DNA from: a virus
Reading direction: 5' to 3' (one strand)
DNA: 35,080 nt
Virus record (IMG/VR): IMGVR_UViG_3300006802_000258
Location: 1-35,080 of that record
Shown here: positions 6,615 to 14,330 of the stretch, piece after piece
Position numbering within the stretch: position 1 is the first letter of the stretch
How the letters are laid out: each line of letters opens with the position of its first letter
Translations under genes and position numbers: made by a program
The notes under the pieces: model-generated
What the model was told of the DNA's origin: nothing
Seen by the model: only the letters and a program-made list of their open reading frames with translations
Database searches by the model: none

Positions 6615-7058
6615 TCAGGGGGAGCCTTCAATGCCATAGTGAAGGTCGGTTCCTGCTTCTACAACGGAGCGCAGGTAATCATGGATATCATCCTCTTCCC
6701 AGTCGCACTCATTTAGCAGCTGATTGCCAAGGGCTTCAATCGCTTCGCTGTGTCCATCGGTCCATTCTCCTGTCTCCAGGTAATGATCACGGACCATGGA
6801 GGCCGCGCTTAAGAGATGTAACTCGATCTGTTGTTTCTGGAGTTCTGCCTTCTGCTCGCTAGGGAGCAAGCTATTTGATTTCTTTACTGTTTCTTCGTCT
6901 ATTGCGTTCATAAGGAACAGGCCCAATCGCGCTATAGTTACACGGCTTAACTCGCCTAAGTTCGAGGGAATCCAGATTACTGCAGCATAAAACCAGTCAG
7001 AGAGTCTTATCAGTGCTTCGGTGGTTCGGACGACCGTATCAAAAAAAACTTTTTTCAT
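6615..7058 (-). CDS. Hypothetical protein in the helicase operon
   Basis: The 147-residue product starts MKKVFFDTVVRTTEALIRLS. It has a weakly hydrophobic stretch near residues 19-32 and an acidic helical C-terminal half (WTDGHSEAIEALGNQLLNEC, then DWEEDDIHDYLRSVVEAG). A GTG two codons upstream is also possible, but the AGAGG site is better spaced for this ATG. It lies 18 bases after the helicase stop on the same strand and ends at the terminator. No family is recognised. Confidence 0.7.
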   Translation of the reverse strand: MKKVFFDTVVRTTEALIRLSDWFYAAVIWIPSNLGELSRVTIARLGLFLMNAIDEETVKKSNSLLPSEQKAELQKQQIELHLLSAASMVRDHYLETGEWTDGHSEAIEALGNQLLNECDWEEDDIHDYLRSVVEAGTDLHYGIEGSP

Positions 7059-7076
7059 AGTCACGATTCCTCTCTC

Positions 7077-8756
7077 TCAGTTTACCTGTGACATGGTGTC
7101 GTCGGCTCTTACGGAGCTGTAGGCAAAATCCATCTGCAGCATTGACTTATTCACGAAGCCCTTGACGCCTTGCATGCCGTTACGCCAGAAGGCTTGGCGG
7201 CCACGAGTCTTGACGTGCCAAACCTCGAGCTGGCGCTTGACGTTAGGCTGGGCCATTTCCTCCTCGGTGAGCTTTTCTCGGCGGACAATCCATACGGCGT
7301 GACTGACATGGGACAAGGCGGCGGTACCGCGAATCCATGACTCATCAGGGTTGTTGTTTGTTATATCTGTGCCCATGCCGCTGCGATTGAGTTGAGCTAG
7401 AGTCAAGATGTCGATACCAAGCTCTTTGGAGGCGGTCGTCAACTTATATGCCCGCTCTTCTAGCATAGAGGCGTCATTGCTTGAAGCTTTTTGGTGACGA
7501 CCAAGGCAATGGAAGTGGTCAAGGATAACGGCACGCAGTTCTGGGTTCTTAGCCTTCATAGAGCGCATGCTGTTTATAACGGCGTCTACGTCTGCACCCC
7601 AGGGATCTTCTATCAAAAGCTTGCCGCCACCGTTTTGGATAAGCGCTGCAGCCTCGGCGATGCATGCAGCATCTCTTTCACGTGTATGGCTAGGTGATTC
7701 AATGGCGCCAACCGAAACCCACTTGTTGTTCTCTAGGTGGCGAGTTGCGGCGGCCCAGACGCGAGCATAGATGCTGGCGCGATCAAGCTCTGCGGAGATA
7801 AAGCCTACAGTCAGGCCACTTATGGCCAGATTGACAGCAGCATGCACAGCAAGAACCGTTTTGCCTACTCCTGTATGAGCCCCAAGGGTAAATAGTCTGC
7901 CGCCTTGCTCTTGCCCAGAAGGCCGTACACCACCTTCCATGTCCAGGTCAAACGCTTGTATTCCAGTAGAGACTGGAGCTTGCTGCTCTCGAGCGTTCAT
8001 GATCTGATCAATAATACTCACATGACCAGGACGAGGAGTTAGCAGGTCTTCGACAGCATCGACTGCGTTCCCTTGATTGCCGATAGAGCCACGCAACATG
8101 CCCAGACAGGTCATGAGCTGTTGCTGTTGGAACTCAATGGATTTCTCGAGCTTGGATTTAGATTTTTCGCTTTGAGCTACTACATGCTGGGTCTCCTGGT
8201 ACACAGCGCGTACTCTGGCTTGACGGAGTAAGTCAAGAGCGACGTTCCATTCAGAGTTGGGGTCCCCGTAGGCCTGCATAGACCGGGCGTCTGACAGGTC
8301 AGAGATGGTCTTATTAAACTCGGCGAGGCCAACGAAACGACTGCCTGGATCCAAACCTGCATAGCCCGCAATAAGGGATTCTCGGCTAATCAGGCTGGCG
8401 TTCCTTTCTCCAATAAAGGTGCGGTCTACTTCTCGACCGATAGCGCGAAAGACTCTAGTAGACCACAGTTCGTCGGGAATAGCCTGACCATGACCAACAC
8501 CAAAAGCGATACGAAGATCGGCCCATAGCTCATTAGCTTTGCCTGACGGCGAGGACAGAACACGGATAAGAACAATTGCTTCTTGGTCGGTAGTGTCGTC
8601 GACTTCAGATCCGGTAGTCGGTTGGATCTTTTCTATGAGGCGAGCCATGCCAAGAACGGTTTCTACTTCGTCCTTTTTGCAACCTGTGATCTTACCCTCT
8701 TCTGCCTTTAGTAGGCCAAGATCAACGGCTTTCTGGATGTAGGTTGGGAACGACAT
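7077..8756 (-). CDS. DnaB-type replicative DNA helicase
   Basis: The 559-residue protein is a SF4 hexameric helicase that unwinds DNA at the phage fork. The RecA-like core has Walker A GAHTGVGKT at about residues 291-299, an FISAELDR segment after it, Walker B AVILDHFH near 409-416, and the downstream LTLAQLNRSG motif. The N-terminal 240 residues are less typical and include a Q/K-rich helical linker near the middle. The gene starts four bases after the helicase-loader-like gene, so the two are co-expressed. Assignment is secure at superfamily level; a DnaB versus RepA-like subgroup is not settled. Confidence 0.92.
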   Translation of the reverse strand: MSFPTYIQKAVDLGLLKAEEGKITGCKKDEVETVLGMARLIEKIQPTTGSEVDDTTDQEAIVLIRVLSSPSGKANELWADLRIAFGVGHGQAIPDELWSTRVFRAIGREVDRTFIGERNASLISRESLIAGYAGLDPGSRFVGLAEFNKTISDLSDARSMQAYGDPNSEWNVALDLLRQARVRAVYQETQHVVAQSEKSKSKLEKSIEFQQQQLMTCLGMLRGSIGNQGNAVDAVEDLLTPRPGHVSIIDQIMNAREQQAPVSTGIQAFDLDMEGGVRPSGQEQGGRLFTLGAHTGVGKTVLAVHAAVNLAISGLTVGFISAELDRASIYARVWAAATRHLENNKWVSVGAIESPSHTRERDAACIAEAAALIQNGGGKLLIEDPWGADVDAVINSMRSMKAKNPELRAVILDHFHCLGRHQKASSNDASMLEERAYKLTTASKELGIDILTLAQLNRSGMGTDITNNNPDESWIRGTAALSHVSHAVWIVRREKLTEEEMAQPNVKRQLEVWHVKTRGRQAFWRNGMQGVKGFVNKSMLQMDFAYSSVRADDTMSQVN

Positions 8757-8759
8757 AGA

Positions 8760-9719
8760 TTAGCGGCGATTTGGTGGGGTTTTCAGGGCTTGGACTTTCT
8801 TGCCTAAAGTCCAATTCACGACAAAGCCATCGTCTTCAAGGCTGTGGTAAATGAAGATGGTTTCTCCATCTCGATGCTCTACGTCGTGCTGCCAGGAGGT
8901 CGGAGCGTCAGGAACGTCGAGGTGAATGATCCTGTTGAAAGTCCTGTCAGGGCACGCATCAGAGTACCATGCAAATATGCTGTCATCATTGCTCCAGGAG
9001 AACTTGTCAGCAACCTTGGAGCCTATTTTGTAAAGTTTTTCAACATTCTGGAACTTCTTGTCTTCAAGCTGAGCGCCAAAGCCAAAGATATTGCTAGCCT
9101 TGATTGCAGTGCGCTCTTTCCACCAGTCGTCCTGAGCGCAGCCCTTCAGGATGCGTTTCACGAAATCGCCGTACTTGGATCTTTCAATCCCGAGGCGCTT
9201 GGCCTGTGTCTCAATTGCGATAAAAGTAGAAGGATGCAGCTTGCTAGGGCATTCCATATAACCGTCAGGTCTGTGACTGTTCCAGGCCTCCACAATTGCA
9301 GCAGAGGCTTCGGCTTGGCTGATTCCACTTGGCTTTCGCTTGGGTTGAAGCGAGATCTCTTCAGCTATGTTAAGCTCTTCCTTCTGGGTGATCTCTGGAG
9401 CCGCAGGTTGCTCCTGCTTTGTAGGTTGCTCCGGCTTTGCCGGTTGATCTGGCATCGTCAGGATGATCTGCTTGCCGGTTGAAACCAGGTATCCCTTTTT
9501 GGTCAAATTTCTGCGTCGATCGCGAAACACGTCGACCCCAATACCGCAGAGCTCAGCCGCGTGGGTAGCGTTCTGGGCCACGAACTCGCCGCCACTTGCC
9601 AACGACAAAAGTCGAATCCAGAGAAGCAGCTCATGGGCCGTCAATTTTTGGTCGTCAAGGATAGCATTTGGAATCCTTGTGAAGCCGGATTTTGGGTTAA
9701 CACCCGTCTTGATAAGCAT
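8760..9719 (-). CDS. Replication initiator / helicase-loader-like protein
   Basis: The 319-residue protein begins with a winged-helix region (GFTRIPNAILDDQKLTAHEL, then LLWIRLLSLASGG and a recognition-like GIGVDVFRDRRRNL) at about residues 12-75. A repetitive PAKPEQPTKQEQPAAPE linker follows at about 92-110. The middle part, about residues 125-210, resembles DnaD/DnaB-like or helicase-loader regions. It is the first gene of the minus-strand operon, directly before the helicase. It lies next to the repeat-rich region at 9757-9890, as expected for an initiator that binds its own origin. A TATATT box on the minus strand (9742-9747) could be its -10 element. Confidence 0.75.
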   Translation of the reverse strand: MLIKTGVNPKSGFTRIPNAILDDQKLTAHELLLWIRLLSLASGGEFVAQNATHAAELCGIGVDVFRDRRRNLTKKGYLVSTGKQIILTMPDQPAKPEQPTKQEQPAAPEITQKEELNIAEEISLQPKRKPSGISQAEASAAIVEAWNSHRPDGYMECPSKLHPSTFIAIETQAKRLGIERSKYGDFVKRILKGCAQDDWWKERTAIKASNIFGFGAQLEDKKFQNVEKLYKIGSKVADKFSWSNDDSIFAWYSDACPDRTFNRIIHLDVPDAPTSWQHDVEHRDGETIFIYHSLEDDGFVVNWTLGKKVQALKTPPNRR

Positions 9720-9756
9720 GGTTCGTTTGCGGGGTAATCAAAATATACCAGGGCTG

Positions 9757-9847
9757 TCAACCCTGGACTGTGGACCCTGGACTGTGGACCCTGGACTCTC
9801 AACCCTGGACTCTCAGCCCTGCTTTTGTGGGGTTCTCAGCCCTGCTT
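9757..9847. repeat. 14-bp tandem repeats (iteron-like)
   Basis: CCCTGGACT recurs at 9761, 9775, 9789 and 9803, exactly 14 bases apart, with a degenerate fifth CCCTGCTTT copy at 9817. The unit is CCCTGGACT followed by GTGGA or CTCAA/CTCAG. A related 14-mer TCTCAGCCCTGCTT occurs at 9811 and again at 9834. Helical-face phasing is not exact at 14 bp, but fixed spacing is typical of iterons or of an initiator-binding array. Confidence 0.85.
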
Positions 9848-9890
9848 CCTGAAAAACACTTATATATTAAAATATAAAATATACTATCTG
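9848..9890. other. AT-rich tract, candidate origin unwinding element
   Basis: Directly after the repeats lies a stretch almost free of G and C (TATATATTAAAATATAAAAT). Repeats plus an AT-rich stretch beside a replication-initiator-like gene is the standard layout of an iteron origin. The tract also holds a TATACT box (9880-9885) that may be the -10 element for the gene at 9910. Confidence 0.55.
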
Positions 9891-9909
9891 CGTGTGCGCG
9901 AGGCTAACG

Positions 9910-10230
9910 ATGGGGATCAACAACCGCCCTCGGGGATGGACAAAGTGTCCAAAACTCCAAGCAGCTTTCGATGAAGGGGGGAAGGCTATCGGCAAGGCTC
10001 TGATGTGGGACAAGACCCGCGAGGAGTATTTCTGGTCTATCCTCGGTGGCATCAATCTTTGGCCTAGGTGGTACCTCCTGTGCTTCAGGACTCTCTACAT
10101 TCGGGAGAACCCAGAAGAGTATCTCAAGTATCGGATCTGGCAGAAGGACAAGCAGCGCAGGAAGAAGGCTATGGATCGCAAGGTTCGCGAGGCTCGTCGG
10201 CAGACAAAGAAAAGGCTTGCTGGTGGCTAG
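9910..10230 (+). CDS. Basic hypothetical protein at the candidate origin
   Basis: The 106-residue product starts MGINNRPRGWTKCPKLQAAF. It has a tryptophan-rich middle and ends in a strongly basic helix (KDKQRRKKAMDRKVREARRQ). ATG 9910 has a GAGG site with a suitable spacer; an upstream GTG at 9892 is possible. It is the first rightward gene after the candidate origin. DNA or RNA binding is inferred from the basic tail; no family is recognised. Confidence 0.7.
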   Translation: MGINNRPRGWTKCPKLQAAFDEGGKAIGKALMWDKTREEYFWSILGGINLWPRWYLLCFRTLYIRENPEEYLKYRIWQKDKQRRKKAMDRKVREARRQTKKRLAGG

Positions 10231-10237
10231 GCTTGCA

Positions 10238-10246
10238 TGATATACT
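10238..10246 (+). promoter_or_regulatory. Extended -10 promoter box
   Basis: TGATATACT, an extended -10-like element, lies 31 bases before the ATG of the annealing-protein gene. No good -35 box is visible 17 bases upstream. Confidence 0.5.
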
Positions 10247-10276
10247 GAGCCAGTACCTTCCCCACGAGGACTTGAA

Positions 10277-10957
10277 ATGGCAGAAATCCCTAACCTCGCA
10301 GGTGTAGCGACCAAGGATCTGGTTGAGACAATTGGCTCTAGCAAGTTTAACGCTATATACATCAACTGGGCCCGCACCCTGCACCTGTTGCGTCAGCATG
10401 CCCCTGGTTGGACTGCCAACTGCATCACCGCCAACGACGGCACTTTGCTGCACAAGGCTCCTGTTGGCGCTTACTTGATGATCCAGTTCGTCCACACCGA
10501 CGGCTCTGAAACACCGGCGATTCCTCAAGCTGTGATGGATCACCGTAACAACGCGATCCCCTACGACAAGATTGATTCTCGCGACATTACCGACACCCAG
10601 CGACGCGGTACTTGTATGGCTGCCGCCTTCATTTTCGGCCTAGCTTACGAGCTGTGGGCAAAGATGCCCATGGAGTCCGGCTACCCTGCCCCTGAGTCTG
10701 CCCCTGAGTCTGCCCCAAAGTCCGAGCGGCCAACCGCTGGGGTCAGCAAGGCCCCTACTGCGGAGGCTGCCAAGGCGTCTGAGGAGACGGAGGCCACGTT
10801 TCGCGAAGCAGCACTTGAAAAAGGAGTCGAAACCTTTGCTATCGACGCACTCGTCGAAATCGTCAAAGAAAAGCTGGGCGGAGACTTTAATAAAGGCCGC
10901 GCAACACTCAATAGCAAATCAGCCGAAGAGCTCAACGCAAAGTACGGTGAGTGGTGA
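10277..10957 (+). CDS. Sak3/DUF1071-like single-strand annealing protein
   Basis: The 226-residue product matches the DUF1071/Sak3 pattern. An N-terminal FNAIYINWARTLHLLRQHAP region is followed by VMDHRNNAI and by DSRDITDTQRRGTCMAAAFI, then an FGLAYELW helix (about residues 86-130). Such proteins anneal complementary single strands in phage recombination. A repeated PESAPESAPKSE linker leads to a helical C-terminal region. It works logically with the PDDEXK exonuclease at 14658 and the SSB at 11911. It has its own promoter-like box and a terminator after it. Confidence 0.8.
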   Translation: MAEIPNLAGVATKDLVETIGSSKFNAIYINWARTLHLLRQHAPGWTANCITANDGTLLHKAPVGAYLMIQFVHTDGSETPAIPQAVMDHRNNAIPYDKIDSRDITDTQRRGTCMAAAFIFGLAYELWAKMPMESGYPAPESAPESAPKSERPTAGVSKAPTAEAAKASEETEATFREAALEKGVETFAIDALVEIVKEKLGGDFNKGRATLNSKSAEELNAKYGEW

Positions 10958-11012
10958 CCCATTGGAGGGATTTATACATTTTTTCAAAGGTACTGAAATA
11001 GTGTTATAGATC

Positions 11013-11033
11013 AAGGGCCCACAAGGCCCTTTT
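11013..11033 (+). terminator. Rho-independent terminator
   Basis: AAGGGCC pairs with GGCCCTT around CACAA and is followed by Ts. It separates the annealing-protein gene from the sigma-like gene, which has its own CATACT box at 11040-11045. Confidence 0.8.
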
Positions 11034-11039
11034 CTATGG

Positions 11040-11045
11040 CATACT
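11040..11045 (+). promoter_or_regulatory. -10-like box before sigma-like gene
   Basis: CATACT follows the terminator and lies 25 bases before the ATG at 11071. It fits the recurrent NATACT pattern seen upstream of many genes in the window. Confidence 0.4.
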
Positions 11046-11070
11046 GTGTGCATACCTCATGAGGCACGCG

Positions 11071-11865
11071 ATGACCGATTCAACCACCGCATGGTTCAAT
11101 GCCGCCGGCAAGCGTAAGCTGACCCAGGAACAGACGTTGGAGCTTTTTGCCAAGCTTCGCAGCCAACGAGCTGCTGAAGACGAAGAGGGCGCTCTTGAGA
11201 CCTTGAACTCCATCTGTACGGGTAACTTGCTTCTGGTGGTGAGTGCAGTCAAAGCCTATACCAGCAAGATTACTCATCGCTTTAGGGTGAATCCTAATGA
11301 CGAGCTGTTCCTGGACTTGCTTCAGGTCGGATACATAGGATTGCGTGTGGCGGCCGAAAAATTTGACCTTGCTCGCGGAAACAAGTTTTCCACGATTGCA
11401 GTGACCTGGATTAGACAGCGTCTTGGGCGCTACCTAATCTCCAGTGAGCAGAAGATCTATATCCCTGAGGGCTGTATCCGGGAGATGTTCTATTACAAGA
11501 AACATGGCAAAGGCTCGGGGCGCAGGCATGCCCCTAAGGATGTCGACTACCTTCGTTCCGCCGCAACTGCCTATAACGTTGGCTCTCTTGACGTAAAGGT
11601 CAACAATGAAGACGGTGTAGGCTCTTTGTTGAATTTAATTCCAAGCCCTGCTAGCGAAGACCAGTCGCGCTCTTCTCGCGAGGCTTTGTTGCAGATCAAA
11701 GAGATAATGGCGAAAGCCATGGTCCCTCCTATGCAGCAGGATCTGATGATTGCTTATGCTCGGCTAGGTCGAGTTTCGACGGCTGCCTACTCTGTGGGGT
11801 ATCCTGTTCCTACTGCTGGCAAGGAGATTAAGGCGATCATCAAAAAGCTACGGACTTACGCCTGA
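11071..11865 (+). CDS. Sigma-70-family RNA polymerase sigma-like factor (first)
   Basis: The 264-residue product carries a clear sigma region 2: LDLLQVGYIGLRVAAEKFDL, then ARGNKFSTIAVTWIRQRLGR, at about residues 80-125. This covers the core-binding and -10-recognition helices. A degenerate helix-turn-helix near the C-terminus (about 215-262) resembles region 4. It would bind host RNA polymerase core and redirect it to phage promoters. ATG 11071 has a GAGG site; the ATG at 11059 lacks one. A terminator lies in front and SSB follows. It differs from the second sigma-like protein at 18833. Confidence 0.85.
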   Translation: MTDSTTAWFNAAGKRKLTQEQTLELFAKLRSQRAAEDEEGALETLNSICTGNLLLVVSAVKAYTSKITHRFRVNPNDELFLDLLQVGYIGLRVAAEKFDLARGNKFSTIAVTWIRQRLGRYLISSEQKIYIPEGCIREMFYYKKHGKGSGRRHAPKDVDYLRSAATAYNVGSLDVKVNNEDGVGSLLNLIPSPASEDQSRSSREALLQIKEIMAKAMVPPMQQDLMIAYARLGRVSTAAYSVGYPVPTAGKEIKAIIKKLRTYA

Positions 11866-11871
11866 TATACT
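11863..11871 (+). promoter_or_regulatory. Extended -10 promoter box before SSB
   Basis: TGATATACT overlaps the stop codon of the sigma-like gene and lies 39 bases before the SSB start. It is identical to the nine-base box before the annealing-protein gene. Confidence 0.5.
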
Positions 11872-11910
11872 TAAGAGACCTCAAACCAGACCTTAAGAGG
11901 AACGAAGCAA

Positions 11911-12267
11911 ATGGCAACCGTCACCGTAGTTGGCACAGTTACCTGCAAAGAAGGAGAAAATCCCTGCACTGTGCGTCAGTTTGATTCTGGTAACTCCGTC
12001 GTCAGTTTCAGCGTGCTAGACAAGCAGTATGTCTACACCAAGAAGGGCGAAGAAAAGTTTGGCCAGTTTTACAAGTGCGAGGTCATGGGCAAGGCAGGTC
12101 AGATCGCAGTTGACCGTCTTCAGCGTGGGGATAAGGTCGGGGTTTCCGGCCAGCTTGTTCAACGTGAGTATCAAGGGAAGATCTACCTAGATATCAAAAA
12201 CGCTCAGGTAACCTTCCTTGAGTACCGTGAAGACAGTGGCTCTGGCGGTAGTAGCGATCCTTTCTGA
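11911..12267 (+). CDS. ssb: Single-stranded DNA-binding protein
   Basis: The 118-residue product has an OB-fold SSB pattern: MATVTVVGTVTCKEGENP, then VVSFSVLDKQY, then FYKCEVMGKAGQIAVDRLQR, and GDKVGVSGQLVQREYQGKIY. A glycine/serine linker leads to the tail SSDPF, which resembles the acidic-Pro-Phe tip used for partner binding. It coats single strands at the fork and during recombination. A GAGG site precedes the ATG. Confidence 0.9.
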   Translation: MATVTVVGTVTCKEGENPCTVRQFDSGNSVVSFSVLDKQYVYTKKGEEKFGQFYKCEVMGKAGQIAVDRLQRGDKVGVSGQLVQREYQGKIYLDIKNAQVTFLEYREDSGSGGSSDPF

Positions 12268-12334
12268 TCGGCACACTAGCTTGGGCTACCTCTCAAGTGT
12301 CGTCCCGCGACGCTCCATATAAATAAAGATGTAA

Positions 12335-12368
12335 CTCTCCTGGCAAAATCCAGGGGGGTTCTTCTTTT
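12335..12368 (+). terminator. Probable terminator after SSB
   Basis: CTCCTGG (12337-12343) pairs with CCAGGGG around CAAAAT, with one T-G pair, followed by a pyrimidine/T-rich tail. The 128-base gap from 12268 to 12395 otherwise holds only a TAGACT box at 12375-12380. Confidence 0.5.
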
Positions 12369-12395
12369 ATGCAATAGACTAGGCACACCCGCAAG

Positions 12396-12830
12396 ATGAT
12401 TATGACCACTTTTGGTTTCAGTATCGAAGAAGCAGAGGTAGCTCCAGGGACCCTTGGTCTTCTGTACGATGACACTCCCGCCTTGACTACCGCAGACGTC
12501 AAGCCTTTCGTCTGGTCCATACTGCTGTTCAGACGCGCTGTAAGGGCCTGTGAGGTGGTTGGCGCCATCACGGCTGTATGTGCTCACTCAGAGCTTTACA
12601 GCGGCTGGAGCGACTTTCTGGAGGACGATGACGACCGAACCCGTCTCGAATATCTGGTTGACGAAGTTATTGGCGACATGACCGCTCAAGGCCTTCTTCG
12701 TTATGACACTAAAGACGACCTGTGGTCTTTGCAGCTTGGGAAGAACAATCGTAATCTTCCAGAAATCATTAAAGCTATTGCCGGCACTGGCGGCAGCATG
12801 CCTCAGCATCTTTTGATGGAGCTTAATTAG
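12396..12830 (+). CDS. Acidic hypothetical protein, possibly wHTH
   Basis: The 144-residue product is not recognised. It is acidic, with a helical centre (SWDFLEDDDD-like acidic patch near residue 70). It also has a segment DEVIGDMTAQGLLRYDTKDD followed by LWSLQLG, which looks like the wing of a winged-helix domain. Two ATGs at the start (12396 and 12402) are possible. It is followed by a one-base overlap with the next small gene. Confidence 0.65.
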   Translation: MIMTTFGFSIEEAEVAPGTLGLLYDDTPALTTADVKPFVWSILLFRRAVRACEVVGAITAVCAHSELYSGWSDFLEDDDDRTRLEYLVDEVIGDMTAQGLLRYDTKDDLWSLQLGKNNRNLPEIIKAIAGTGGSMPQHLLMELN

Positions 12831-12988
12831 TGAAAATCAACTACGACAATCTTGACGCTTACACAAAAACTCACAAAAAACTTTTAGAGTCAATGAGCGA
12901 CAAAGAGTACAACGACCACATTAACACAATTCTGGAGGAGCTTCACTATGACGAGAAAAAAGAGGAAGAAGACAGAGGAACCTACTGA
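12830..12988 (+). CDS. Small charged hypothetical protein
   Basis: This 52-residue frame starts at a GTG that overlaps the preceding TAG by one base. It reads MKINYDNLDAYTKTHKKLLE and ends in a very acidic DEKKEEEDRGTY tail. It overlaps the next gene by 41 bases in a different frame. The continuous helical sense and the coupled start support it; the function is unknown. Confidence 0.55.
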   Translation: MKINYDNLDAYTKTHKKLLESMSDKEYNDHINTILEELHYDEKKEEEDRGTY

Positions 12989-13163
12989 TGTTGAGGGAAA
13001 TCACTATGAAGGTCAGTTCTATGTCCTTTTGTGGCCTCAAATGAAAAAAGTCAAAGGATTGAACTGGAATCAAGCCGAAAAACTTTGGAAAGAGCATACT
13101 GACCGTGCTATGATCTTTTCTATGCGTGATTTAAAAGGAGGCCAGACCATTGAGACAGCTTAA
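12948..13163 (+). CDS. Small hypothetical protein
   Basis: The 71-residue product has a basic N-terminus (MTRKKRKKTEEPTD) and a compact aromatic core (YEGQFYVLLWPQMKKVKGLN, then WNQAEKLWKEH). GGAGG lies just before the ATG. It overlaps both neighbours, with 14 bases shared with the next gene. It is not recognised. Confidence 0.65.
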   Translation: MTRKKRKKTEEPTDVEGNHYEGQFYVLLWPQMKKVKGLNWNQAEKLWKEHTDRAMIFSMRDLKGGQTIETA

Positions 13164-13404
13164 AAACGGCGAGTTCAAGTTTAAGCCATCTGCAGTCAAA
13201 GCCGCCGAGTGGATGCAGCAGGAGCCTCTGCCAATGCGTTCAATACGAAAGGGTACGCCCGTTAAGGTTTTTTGTGGAGGCGGGTGGAAAGCAGGAACAG
13301 TGGTACAATGGACAAAGGATGGAGTGACAGTCCGCCTCAAACGGGAACAGAAAATCGTTGTCTGCAGAGACAACCGCAACTTGAAGGAGGAATCCAGTAA
13401 ATGA
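13150..13404 (+). CDS. Small protein with SH3/KOW-like segment
   Basis: The 84-residue product starts at TTG 13150, supported by AAGGAGG eight bases upstream; no ATG fits. The C-terminal half, RKGTPVKVFCGGGWKAGTVV followed by QWTKDGVTVRL, looks like a small SH3/KOW-type barrel. A GGTACAAT box inside the gene at about 13301 may be a promoter for the following gene. The function is unknown. Confidence 0.65.
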   Translation: MRQLKNGEFKFKPSAVKAAEWMQQEPLPMRSIRKGTPVKVFCGGGWKAGTVVQWTKDGVTVRLKREQKIVVCRDNRNLKEESSK

Positions 13405-13949
13405 CCCACGACAACATTAACCACCCCTCGCATTACACCGAGGGCCGCAAGTTCGAGACTATCGAGGTTATCGAGGACTGGGGGCTTAGCTACAGACTGG
13501 GCAACGCCGTCAAGTACGTATCCCGAGCTGGCCGCAAGGATCCCTCCAGGACGGCCGAAGACCTCAAGAAAGCAATCTGGTACATCAACCGCGAGATCGC
13601 CTCACTGGAGGGCGAGCAGACTTCTTACGGCGTTACCTACGAGGATGTGCTTGAGGACTACACTGTCTGCGCTGCTAGCGGCGAGGATTTACTGGCTGAG
13701 TATGGCGTAAAAGACGTCGATGACCAACCCCTGGCTCACTGGGACTCTGACGAGGATTACATGTGGGATCCATCCCTGGGTCCTGTGGAGCTGACTAGCG
13801 ACGAGATCAAGTCGATTATGGACAGGAAGGACCTGGCCATGTTTGATGAAGACGAGATAATTGCTACCGTCGAGAAGCGTGGCTTCATTCTTGGTATCAA
13901 GAAAGACGGCTCTACCTGTGAACTTGGTTCTAACGGAGGGTGCCTCTAA
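13401..13949 (+). CDS. DUF3310-domain protein
   Basis: Residues 5-70 carry the DUF3310 pattern: INHPSHYTEGRKFETIEVIE, then GNAVKYVSRAGRKD, then AEDLKKAIWYINREI. DUF3310 proteins are frequent in phages next to nucleotide or replication genes; their chemistry is unproven. The 182-residue length exceeds a bare domain; the extra C-terminal 110 residues are acidic (AHWDSDEDYMWDPS) and include a KRGFILGIKKDG hairpin. The start overlaps the previous stop (ATGA). Confidence 0.85.
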   Translation: MTHDNINHPSHYTEGRKFETIEVIEDWGLSYRLGNAVKYVSRAGRKDPSRTAEDLKKAIWYINREIASLEGEQTSYGVTYEDVLEDYTVCAASGEDLLAEYGVKDVDDQPLAHWDSDEDYMWDPSLGPVELTSDEIKSIMDRKDLAMFDEDEIIATVEKRGFILGIKKDGSTCELGSNGGCL

Positions 13950-14185
13950 TGATTGACGATTCCGATCAAATGGCCTGGTTGTATAGCGATCAACGTCAAG
14001 AAAGTCGCTCAGCTGCACTTCTGTCTTTACTGAAGGCGTTTGGCGGGGCGATTAACGCCGACGGGTCTCCTAGTCACAACCCTCGTGGACTGTACGGAGC
14101 CGCCCATGATTACGTCTCTCATGGAAACACTGATCCAGAAGGTATCTTGGGTTTCTATCTAGAGAACAGTGAAGTCTACAGTTGA
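13949..14185 (+). CDS. Small hypothetical protein
   Basis: The 78-residue product starts at ATG 13949 in a TAATG overlap, with GGAGGG upstream. It contains SRSAALLSLLKAFGGAINAD and ends acidic. It is not recognised. Confidence 0.6.
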   Translation: MIDDSDQMAWLYSDQRQESRSAALLSLLKAFGGAINADGSPSHNPRGLYGAAHDYVSHGNTDPEGILGFYLENSEVYS

Positions 14186-14186
14186 G

Positions 14187-14330
14187 ATGCCAGGACAGGT
14201 CACTTTCCAGTGGGAGGTGACCTTTCCAGTACCTGACCCGAGCACAGTTGTATTCCTGTTGGTAAACTTGGCTATTGCAATTATTGCGGGAGCCCTCGTT
14301 CTTGGAACTGATTGCCACGCTGACGATTAA
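14187..14330 (+). CDS. 47-residue single-pass membrane protein
   Basis: The frame reads MPGQVTFQWEVTFPVPDPST and then a hydrophobic helix (VVFLLVNLAIAIIAGALVLG, residues 21-40) ending in DCHADD. It lies between two coupled genes and overlaps the start of the RusA gene. The function is unknown. Confidence 0.55.
   Translation: MPGQVTFQWEVTFPVPDPSTVVFLLVNLAIAIIAGALVLGTDCHADD

Noticed and set aside
8844-9482. 212-codon plus-strand open frame opposite the helicase-loader-like gene
   Set aside because: The minus-strand frame has a coherent winged-helix start, a linker and operon context with the helicase; the plus-strand frame has no start signal.
9757-9847. Repeat array considered as a CRISPR
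   Set aside because: Units are tandem 14-mers with no unique spacers and no cas genes; an iteron array fits better.
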